Origin: Nostocales cyanobacterium LEGE 12452
GTDB taxonomy: Bacteria; Cyanobacteriota; Cyanobacteriia; Cyanobacteriales; Nostocaceae
Reading direction: 5' to 3'
Length of the DNA: 64,000 bases
NCBI GenBank assembly: GCA_015206945.1
Contig: JADEXV010000009.1
Span: 1 to 64,000, forward strand
Of this stretch, positions 9,129 through 16,850 are shown piece by piece. Made by a program: the position numbers and the translations under genes. The stretch's first letter is position 1. Each line of letters opens with the position of its first letter. The notes below the pieces were generated by a model, which was not told the DNA's origin, ran no database searches, and saw nothing but the letters and a program-made list of their open reading frames with translations.

Positions 9129-10358
9129 TCACACCCCTACTAGCTTGGCTTCTTGACTTTCAATGTATGCGTCAACACCTTTTCCGCCACGAGGGTATTT
9201 AGCACAAAGACGTTTGTGTTCAGCTAGAGCAGCATCAAGTTCTTCACGAGTCAGATCGTTGGCAAAGAAGCACTCACCAATCGGACAAGGCATAGCTGCA
9301 CGTAGTTTGCCATCTCGTGTCAAGCTTATAGACTGGGTAGCATCCCAGAGCAAATCCCCATCTAGTAGAGGATGATCGAGTGATAAACCGATACGACTCA
9401 TCAAGTCTAGGATGCGATCGCGCTCTCCTGTGGGGATATAGCCGCGTTGTGCTGCAATGGTTGCAGACAAAGCCATATCTATATTGACCGCATGACCATG
9501 ATATAGAGGTATCTGAGGTGCTAATTCTAGGGTAGGACTCCAAGTATGACCGTAGGCGATGACGCGATCGAGGTCTAGTTCATGCAAGTTAGGAGTCTCT
9601 AACTCCAACATAGTTTTGATGGCCTCGTAGTTGACTTTATGGGCAATCTCTTTAATTTCCGGTGTCGCGTTCACGTGTCCAAAGTGAGTGGAAAGCAGTT
9701 CTTCGCCATATTCGTATAGCAGTTCAAAGACTTCTGAGTTAGAGACTACAGCAATTTTTACTAACTCTGCCATCCCATTACGAACTTGAGCCGTTGGCAA
9801 GGTTTTCAAGAATGAGAAATCTAAGATCACTTTCAAAGGTGCGTGATATGCTCCCAAGCGATTTTTCAACTTGCGATGATTAACTGCTACCTTAATCGCC
9901 ACACCTGCATCGATCAAACCAATCAATGTAGTAGGAATGCGGATATAGTTACTCTTACGACGGTAAGAAGCACAAGCAAATCCAGCCACATCAGTAACTA
10001 GACCACCACCGACAACTAAGACTGGTTCTTTACGAACTAAGCCGAAGTCTGAAAAAGCGTCAACAATTTTTTCAAAGGTTGCCAGTGTTTTAGCTGGCTC
10101 TGTAATGATGATCGGAAATACCGTCAGTTCAATATCATAGTGTCTAAAATATGACCTGATCTGATCGCCATAAAGCTCATGGACATTGGCATCAATTACA
10201 GTCAGACAGCGACCAAATTTTGCATAGCTATCTGCAATTTCTCTGTTTTCAATATCAAATGCACCGTTCACATAGACAAGACTAAAATCGATTTTTTCGT
10301 AACCTTGCACGTGAAACGCAGATTCTGTAGCTTCAAATGATGCTTGAACTTTATTCAT
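9129..10358 (-). CDS. mysA: Demethyl-4-deoxygadusol synthase MysA
   Basis: A 409-residue sugar-phosphate cyclase of the dehydroquinate-synthase superfamily. It has the NAD-binding loop [13 protein letters not shown] (115-127), the polar stretch [15 protein letters not shown] (160-174), and Zn ligands expected at Glu198 (AELVK), His271 (GHTWSP) and His287 (YHGHAVNID). Cyanobacterial enzymes of this length at the head of a mysABC operon cyclise sedoheptulose 7-phosphate to demethyl-4-deoxygadusol. The related 2-epi-5-epi-valiolone synthases are the main alternative, but the mysB-mysC-mysD context strongly favours the MAA role. The ATG follows aaggg as ribosome-binding site. A very long gene-free region lies upstream, the likely place for UV or stress control. 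Confidence 0.93.
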   Translation of the reverse strand: MNKVQASFEATESAFHVQGYEKIDFSLVYVNGAFDIENREIADSYAKFGRCLTVIDANVHELYGDQIRSYFRHYDIELTVFPIIITEPAKTLATFEKIVDAFSDFGLVRKEPVLVVGGGLVTDVAGFACASYRRKSNYIRIPTTLIGLIDAGVAIKVAVNHRKLKNRLGAYHAPLKVILDFSFLKTLPTAQVRNGMAELVKIAVVSNSEVFELLYEYGEELLSTHFGHVNATPEIKEIAHKVNYEAIKTMLELETPNLHELDLDRVIAYGHTWSPTLELAPQIPLYHGHAVNIDMALSATIAAQRGYIPTGERDRILDLMSRIGLSLDHPLLDGDLLWDATQSISLTRDGKLRAAMPCPIGECFFANDLTREELDAALAEHKRLCAKYPRGGKGVDAYIESQEAKLVGV

Positions 10359-10815
10359 TGTGTTGCCCTTATTCCAATTAAAAAATTGTGAGATTTCGGT
10401 AATAATTGCGATTTACCCTAATGAATGCCAGCAAGCAACCATGCTCTTTACCCTTTCAGATAAAAGACAGGAAAAAATTAGCTTTCAATCAAAAGCTAGC
10501 GACTATTGCTCACTGGCAATGTTTTTAAACAACACCATTCATTTGAGTAAATTCTGTAGATGGGTTAACCTTTAATTCGGCATAACCTCAAACAAGTCAA
10601 TTAGTACCACTAGGAATATATTGGCATAATAATTGCCTGATTCTTCTGTGGATTGTTGACTTTTATTTTGGGAAATTAATCTGAATTTATTCTTAATTCA
10701 GATTTATTCCACTATATATAATAATGGCTTTCCAACTGTACGATTCCGCAAAAATTCTAGCCTAGACAACTGATTATATCGTTGTTCTCCAAGCTTCAAT
10801 TTTAGATTAGAACCC

Positions 10816-10859
10816 TGATTAATCGTTAGTTCGCTGTTTATTAGCATTAGTCTCAAACC
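10816..10859. repeat. Upstream copy A of a 44-nt duplicated element
   Basis: Runs from tgattaatcg to ctcaaacc. It matches 37 of 44 bases of the segment at 11073-11116 without gaps; both end with the same 16 bases, gcattagtctcaaacc. Weaker similarity extends on both sides (ctcca... before and ctnactncattct... after), so the original duplication was probably more than 100 bases long. Confidence 0.65.
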
Positions 10860-11072
10860 TTATATTACTAAACTCGCTACATTCTCTTTACTTCAGAATA
10901 ACAGTGGACTTTTAGGAAGTTTAACTGAAGTTTATCTGAATTTTTATTAACTCCAATATGTTTGTATCTAACAACTTTGCGATCGTTAGACTTTACAAAA
11001 CTCATATTTTAGTAAACTACTCATATTGTTTATCATTGTCTATCTCCAGGCTGACACTTGATATTACAGCCG

Positions 11073-11116
11073 TGATTAATCCTCACCTCGCTGTTTTTCT
11101 GCATTAGTCTCAAACC
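11073..11116. repeat. Upstream copy B of a 44-nt duplicated element
   Basis: Second copy, 257 bases further from mysA than copy A. Differences cluster in two short blocks (ctcacc instead of gttagt, and ttct instead of atta), leaving conserved left, middle (tcgctgttt) and right blocks. This looks more like conservation of separate binding or RNA segments than random drift, but that is inference. Confidence 0.65.
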
Positions 11117-12043
11117 ATAAAATGGCTCAAAACAAAGATGACTCACTGCATTCTATTCAAAATATCAGTATAATACCTCCTTTCTGAGTCAATTTACTAT
11201 TCAGTATTTGACATACTTGCCTCAGCAACTCTTGAAAATTTAGAATTTAAATATATCTGAGTTACTAGTAACAAAAATTTAACTTTTTTAAGGAACGGTT
11301 GTGCTTCTTAAAGGTTTCTAAGTTTGCCTAAATCGGTTACTTAGTTCTAAATTAAGCCTTTTCAGGCTAAACCAGCAAATAGTTTACTAGTTGGTTACTG
11401 AAAAGTTCAACACAAATCATAACATTACATTAATATAAATCATAACATTTGTAAATATATTTAAGTCAATCCACCATACGAAGGGTAGTGGATAACCAGA
11501 TATCTACAAAAATATATGTCTAAAGGTAGATATTTTATACAACAAGATATTTTAAGCAGCAGAAGCTATATCTAAGAAACATCTGGTGAATTTAATTATG
11601 CGTTGCGTTGCTCGAAATCCGTTGCTTTTGTCGGTTATAGATGCACATACATACAATGTTTCACCTTTGCGGGTATAGCTTACGGGTAAAAGATCGCAAT
11701 TTACCGGATGAACTCAACAGTACACTAATTCACATAGATAGCAAAATATTGCCACGATATGCGATCGCAACTGGTGTAGTCTAAGAAATCATGCAACACA
11801 CGCTGTTTTTATATTATATCTGCGTTGAAAACTGACAACGTTACTGTTGTGCTATGTAGCTGTCAAAGCAGGAATCTGTGAGTGCGATCGCTTAGTTACT
11901 TTACAATATAAAAAGTTGAGTATTTATAACAGGCAAAATTTATTTAAAAAGTAATTTAAATAATCTTAATATTTATCAATTTAAAAAATATTGGGATTGA
12001 TCTCATAATTCATGGGCAACCTAACATACAATTGGTGTAAAAA

Positions 12044-12694
12044 TTAGCGTGGCAAACTTATAAGTATGCTTATCCGTTGTAGGCATATCCTTGTAAAATA
12101 TGTAAACCAACTAGTAATTCCTAGTAGCTTAAACATGTCTTCTATGGCAATATGGATGTCAGGAAATATATTGTCACAAACAATTGATAATCCAAAAAAT
12201 AAAATGGCAGATAACAAAATTAGAAATTCAGTTTTCTTCAGTATTCTTTTGAATTTAAGAAAAAACATTGAGGTAATTGCAATATAGATTATGTAAAATA
12301 CACTTTCATTAATATGCAGATAGTCAGGAAAAACACTATCATGTATTAAGAAAAAGTCATCAAAAAGCAACAAACAGGTTATTAGTCCAGAAAATAAAAA
12401 GAATGATGAATATTCTTTAGCTCTAATATCTTTTTTAAGCAAGATGTAACTAAAGAGACAGATTGATGCCGAAGAACACCAAAGCAATATACCAATATTT
12501 GAGAAAAATCCCAGATAAAAAGGCATATTCATGATGGCAGATGGATCTCTGGTCAAATTTTCTGTAGGTACATTAACTTTTAATTGTAGGAATAGTGAAA
12601 TTAAAGAAAATGGAATAATTGTTATTAAAAATGTTAATAATAAAATTTTTATTTGATGAATATAGCTTGATTTTTGAATAACTAAGTTTGTCAT
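12044..12694 (-). CDS. Hypothetical multi-pass membrane protein
   Basis: A 216-residue protein with about six hydrophobic segments (about 15-33, 55-68, 74-88, 99-113, 135-148, 155-170, 185-200). A polar stretch with acidic and histidine residues, FDDFFLIHDSVFPDYLHINE (about 114-133), sits between hydrophobic segments and could bind a metal or form an active site in the membrane. I do not recognise a named family. It is isolated: mysA is 1.7 kb away and no partner follows. Base composition is markedly AT-rich, with codons unlike the mys genes, suggesting a lineage-specific or acquired gene. Confidence 0.6.
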   Translation of the reverse strand: MTNLVIQKSSYIHQIKILLLTFLITIIPFSLISLFLQLKVNVPTENLTRDPSAIMNMPFYLGFFSNIGILLWCSSASICLFSYILLKKDIRAKEYSSFFLFSGLITCLLLFDDFFLIHDSVFPDYLHINESVFYIIYIAITSMFFLKFKRILKKTEFLILLSAILFFGLSIVCDNIFPDIHIAIEDMFKLLGITSWFTYFTRICLQRISILISLPR

Positions 12695-13117
12695 GGGTTT
12701 CTACTTTGATTATCTAGGACGCTTTTTGCAGATTTTTTAGTATTTTTGTTGGATAACTTAATATCTGCTATGAAAGTATGATTTTTCTGCTTGTGCAAAA
12801 ATTACTAGTAAGGAAAAATCGGGTGTGTGACTGATAGATATACATTTAGGCATCAACCCAGATATTTATTCAACCTACTTACGTATTCTTTGTGTACTTA
12901 AGAGTATTATTTTTAACTCACTTTATCTTCTGGTTAATAGGTTAAATGTCAAATACTTGATTTACAAGGGTCTAGAATTAAGATAAGGTTAACAAAATAA
13001 AATCAACAAGTATAGATTATTTCATACAGCAAAAAAATATTCAAGTTCTTTCTCTCTTAATTTTTTTAAATTCTTGATGAAGCTTGCTATCTTAAATGTG
13101 CAGAATCTAGGTTAGTT
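12695..13117. other. Gene-free AT-rich stretch
   Basis: No coding frame or strong hairpin was seen. The region holds the promoter of the membrane protein on its left side and leads into the pentapeptide-repeat stub on the right. Confidence 0.5.
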
Positions 13118-13279
13118 ATGGATGCTAAAGAATTGCTCAAACGCTATGCTGCTGGAGAAAGAGACTTTAGTGGGATGAATTTGCCAGAGGCTGACTTGAG
13201 TGGAGCTAATCTGAGCAGGGCTAACTTAAGTCGAGCTAATCTGGTGACAATTTTGATTAACTTGGGAAAATTCTATTAG
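13118..13279 (+). pseudogene. Truncated pentapeptide-repeat protein (53 codons)
   Basis: The frame encodes 53 residues. After an opening typical of cyanobacterial pentapeptide-repeat proteins (MDAKELLKRYAAGERDFSG), there are repeats of the A(D/N)LSxAN pattern (ADLSGANLSRANLSRANL), and then the reading breaks into an unrelated tail ending LGKFY. Full-length relatives have many more pentapeptides, so this is probably the 5' stub of a gene that lost its remainder by deletion. A short functional protein cannot be excluded. No downstream repeat-coding remainder was found before 13550. Confidence 0.65.
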
Positions 13280-13549
13280 TTGGGAGCATCATAATTACTG
13301 AAGTGTCTGCTTCAACATCCGATATTGCTTGACAAGTTAATTCGATAGAAAAAATTGAGTATTTTTAAGTAGACGAAATCTATTGAAATTACTTTTTATA
13401 AAAACTTAAGATTTCTTAACTTAGTTTAAAAAATCTTGGTATTGGCTTCAGAATATAAGAGCGATCGCTTTGTAAAGGTTAGTTGATATTAGTTGTCAAA
13501 CTGCTGGTGAAGTTAGAAACTAAAGAAATACAACACACGCAATTATTTT

Positions 13550-14041
13550 ATGACTGCTATTTCTAACCTAGAATTCAAACGACCAATTTGGCAAACCGCG
13601 ATCGTATTGACCTTGGGCTTTTGGCTCAGTGCTAGTCTAGTTTTAGACTGGGTAATTATGCCTAGCCTTTATCTTTCTGGGATGATGAGTCAAGCTGGTT
13701 TTACGACAGCAGGCTATACCATTTTTTGGAACTTCAATCGGATGGAATTATTATCAGCTGCTGTAGTGCTGACTGGGGCACTAGCTTTGAGCAAAACCCG
13801 ATATCACTGGAGTATTGGCAGTATTGTTTTATCTGTGCTGCTACTAACTATAGCTGTCCTTGACACCTATTTCTTAACTCCGCAGATGTGCGCTATAGGA
13901 GTTCAACTCAACCTATTTGAAGCTGCTGCTGCTATTCCGTCGACAATGAATTTACTACACGCTAGTTATTGGCTACTAGAAGTAGTGAAGCTAGTAGCTG
14001 GTGGTACACTTTTAAGCTGGTGCTGGCGCGAGCAATTTTAA
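13550..14041 (+). CDS. Four-helix membrane protein, DUF4149-like
   Basis: A 163-residue protein with four hydrophobic segments (about 16-36, 68-84, 92-109, 139-157). Conserved-looking polar residues sit near the membrane faces: DWVIMPSLY (33-41), FNRMELLSAA (62-71) and a late NLLHASYWLLE. This pattern is common in cyanobacterial genomes as an uncharacterised protein and resembles DUF4149-type proteins, which is a tentative link. The gene stands alone and is followed by a good intrinsic terminator at 14092. Function is unknown. Confidence 0.7.
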   Translation: MTAISNLEFKRPIWQTAIVLTLGFWLSASLVLDWVIMPSLYLSGMMSQAGFTTAGYTIFWNFNRMELLSAAVVLTGALALSKTRYHWSIGSIVLSVLLLTIAVLDTYFLTPQMCAIGVQLNLFEAAAAIPSTMNLLHASYWLLEVVKLVAGGTLLSWCWREQF

Positions 14042-14091
14042 GTAGATGGAGAAGTATAACAGTGAGAATTTCCACTTATAAATCTCACGCC

Positions 14092-14123
14092 AAAGACGCA
14101 AAGAAATTCTTTGCGTCTTTTTG
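14092..14123 (+). terminator. Intrinsic terminator after the DUF4149-like gene
   Basis: Exact inverted repeat aaagacgcaaagaa / ttctttgcgtcttt, followed by a run of T (through 14122). It lies 50 bases after the stop codon of the upstream gene. Confidence 0.8.
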
Positions 14124-15470
14124 CTACATATATTTTATGGGTTAATGAATGTGATGTTTACGACGGGTGGTTCCTGAGCGCAGCCGAAGGGCTACGCCTA
14201 TGCGTACAATTTTGTATTTATATTTGTGATTTTTAAAACTTGGGATTTTTCGGTTCAATTGCTACTATAAAATGATTGAGTTTTTTATAAATGTAATTCA
14301 ATAAGCAGACATATAATTATCTTTTACTGTACATTTTCAGCTTTCCCGGACATCTAAACAAATAAATATTTATAACAATTTTCTGGAAGATGATATTAAT
14401 TAGTTTTCATGTTTACTTTACTGATTTATCATGAAGTTTATATATTTCTGCTAACTTTTTTTGAAAATTATAGTAATCTAAGTTTTAGTGAGTATGTTAC
14501 TTGTTATCTACCATCTAGCTGAAAACAGCTATTTTGCAAGGTATCTACTACTAATCAAGAATTTTCCTGTAAGTTCTTGAATTTGTCACTCCAATTTGTG
14601 CAGGATGACTATTTAGCCCCACACAACATTAGAACCCGTTTCCAGTACTTATGAAGAGATTCCCTTCTGCTGATTTAGTCGCCTCTGCATCTCACCACAC
14701 ACCATCATGGCGGCAATTATCAGCAAGCTCATTCTTGGCCGGAAGTTTGCCATTCTCTTGTGCAAGTGATAATTTTGCCGAATCCCGACACTAAGAGTTG
14801 TTCTACAATCACAAACTTAAGTAAGATATTGAACTTTTGGAATGCTTAGTTTTTAATAATACTTTTTCTCTTGTGAGGTTCTCCTCAAGAATAAACTTCT
14901 TGAAAAAGTACCCGATGACTTTCGTCACGGATATAAAAACATACTTCCTCAGCGCGGGCTTAATGCCTACAAACCTTGATGGAGAAACATTTACGTTTAC
15001 ATTAAAGTAGATTTTGCTTGCTCCAGACTTTAGGATTAGGGACAAAAAACTTTTGTAAGAGAACTAAAGTATCTATAATTTTAGGCTACAAAATACGGAT
15101 AACAATGATACTTTTGTGACTGATGGGCGAGAGCCAATGGTCTTTGTGTGGCACTTGAGTTACTGTTAGATTGGCTAGATTAGCTAAAGATACAGAAAAC
15201 CAATCTAATTTTTGAAATACTATATCCTGACAACTAGTCGGGCAATTTTGCTATTGGTCAGTAGCATTAATTGGTTTAGTTGTAAGTTGTGGATTATAGC
15301 TTAACAGAGATTGGTGAATTAAGAGTTGGGGGGTGTGGAATCTCTGTACTAACTCAAATATGACCGCTATATTTATCTGAAAAGTGCTTCCAACAAAGTC
15401 ACGGTGAATTCCGAAAAGGTAATTCACTAATTTTACCTGCAAATATTAATTTTATTCCAGAGCGATCGCA
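14124..15470. other. Gene-free stretch before the PatA-like regulator
   Basis: About 1.3 kb without a convincing gene. A dispersed repeat of the form cctgagcgcagccgaagggc lies at about 14172-14200. A 47-codon frame from the ATG at 14651 to 14794 exists but has no ribosome-binding site and is not called. The final bases before 15471 hold the promoter of the response regulator. Confidence 0.5.
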
Positions 15471-16553
15471 ATGAAGACACTTCCGATTAGTAGATACAGA
15501 TTTTTTCAAAAGCTCCAGCCCCTAACTTTGTTGAAAAAAATCACTGGTAAGTCGGTTACTGGGTGTTTACAGGTGTTTAGCACATCAGGCTCTTGGTCAA
15601 TATATGTAGATGAGGGGAAATTAATTTATGCCAGCTACTCAGAGAAAATGTTTGAGCCGCTTTACAGAAATTTGCAACGCTTGAGTCAGCAAATTTCTAC
15701 TCTCCCTGACGGAATCAAAGACCAGTTGCGGGCGATATTTGAAACTGGTATTGAAAATCAGGCGATACCGAACCCAGATTATCTGGCGATTTGTTGGTTA
15801 GTTAATCAGAAATATATTAGTTCTTCTCAAGCAGCAATGCTGATAGAGCAATTGGCGCTAGAAGTTATAGAGTCATTTCTGAATTTAGAGGAGGGAAGTT
15901 ATGAATTTATTCCTGAGAGCTTTCTGGATGATATGCCAAAGTTTTGTCATCTAAATCTACGTTTATTAGTTGAACGATGTTTAACGCCCCAGAATGAAGC
16001 CGTTTATCGTCAAACATCGCCAAGTTATCAATCGCATACCTCACAGTTTTTCCAAATAAATGAGCTACAAACTAAAGCCAAAACTACGCCAAAGTTGCCT
16101 AAAATACACGGCTCTAAACCAGCAGCCTACTCGATTAATACTAATGCACACAGGGGTCAGCAAATCATCCAACCGCCTGCTGACAGAAAAATCTACACAA
16201 TCTTGTGTATTGATGACAGTCCTACAGTATTGAATGCTATTAAAACTTATTTAGATGAGCAGACCTTTTCCGTTATCGGAGTCACTGATTCTTTAAAAGC
16301 TTTAATGCAGATTATCCGTATAAAACCCGACATAATTTTGTTGGATATATCAATGCCTAATTTCGATGGATATGAACTCTGCTCTTTGCTGCGTAAACAC
16401 TCGTATTTTAAAAATACACCTGTGATTATGGTGTCAGAAAAAGTAGGATTTCTAGATAGAGCTAAAGCGAAGATGGTCAGAGCATCCGGCTATTTAACTA
16501 AGCCTTTTAAACAAGGAGATTTACTAAAAGTTATTTTTCAACATATTGTTTAA
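15471..16553 (+). CDS. PatA-like response regulator (DUF4388 plus REC)
   Basis: A 360-residue protein. The N-terminal part (about 8-180) resembles the PatA N-terminal/DUF4388 domain, with GCLQVFSTSGSWSIYVDEGK at 31-50. After a polar linker (about 185-238) comes a C-terminal receiver domain with acidic pair Asp248-Asp249, phospho-acceptor Asp292 (LLDISMP), Ser322 and Lys344 (YLTKPF). There is no output domain after the receiver, as in PatA of Anabaena, which controls heterocyst positioning; many paralogues exist in Nostoc, often in taxis or pilus operons. No kinase or Che gene is adjacent, so this is an orphan regulator of unknown output. Confidence 0.85.
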   Translation: MKTLPISRYRFFQKLQPLTLLKKITGKSVTGCLQVFSTSGSWSIYVDEGKLIYASYSEKMFEPLYRNLQRLSQQISTLPDGIKDQLRAIFETGIENQAIPNPDYLAICWLVNQKYISSSQAAMLIEQLALEVIESFLNLEEGSYEFIPESFLDDMPKFCHLNLRLLVERCLTPQNEAVYRQTSPSYQSHTSQFFQINELQTKAKTTPKLPKIHGSKPAAYSINTNAHRGQQIIQPPADRKIYTILCIDDSPTVLNAIKTYLDEQTFSVIGVTDSLKALMQIIRIKPDIILLDISMPNFDGYELCSLLRKHSYFKNTPVIMVSEKVGFLDRAKAKMVRASGYLTKPFKQGDLLKVIFQHIV

Positions 16554-16710
16554 TTTCCTAAGATAGCAAGTTAGTCCATTTAAACAGCCTATTGTTTTAG
16601 ATATTTAAGGTTGAATATTATCTGCTTCACTATCATTCTAGTTATAGAATATTGTCTGAGTAAGTTAAACTTAATTAGTCATTCTCTTATATCATGTCCG
16701 GCTAAATACT

Positions 16711-16817
16711 TGTCATTACGAACGCAGCGATCGCGGAGTGAAGTAATCGCATCCGAAGTGATTGCAACTCTTAGAGACGCTCCGCGAACGTTCCACTCTG
16801 TTCCACTCGCAATGACA
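16711..16817. repeat. REP/MITE-like inverted element
   Basis: About 107 bases bounded by tgtcattacga on the left and tcgcaatgaca on the right, which are inverted copies with one mismatch. Inside are gaagtaatcgcatccgaagtgattgc and agagacgctccgcgaacg. This is the tgtcattgcgagcg type of short palindromic element widespread in bacteria. It lies between two convergent genes. Confidence 0.75.
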
Positions 16818-16850
16818 TATCGTAAGTGATTAAGCTAAAAATCGGTAGGG

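Larger units (their letters stand above)
10359..12043. other. Long gene-free region upstream of mysA
   Basis: About 1.7 kb with no convincing protein-coding frame. It is AT-rich, contains a few gcgatcgc-type words (for example near 11760 and 11884), and carries a spaced duplication described separately (10816-10859 and 11073-11116). It must hold the mysA promoter. A stretch near 11921-12003 (aaaaagttgagtatttataac...) resembles 13349-13452 beyond the next gene. Small RNA genes could be hidden here but none was recognised. Confidence 0.6.

Noticed and set aside
1737-10358. A mysE-type NRPS-like gene for serine attachment
   Set aside because: None is present; the locus uses the MysD-type ligase.
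10360-10575. Plus-strand frame of 71 codons opposite the mysA promoter
   Set aside because: No protein-like composition or ribosome-binding site; it lies across the mysA start region.
14809-15045. 78-codon minus-strand frame
   Set aside because: No homology recognised and no ribosome-binding site; likely chance in AT-rich sequence.
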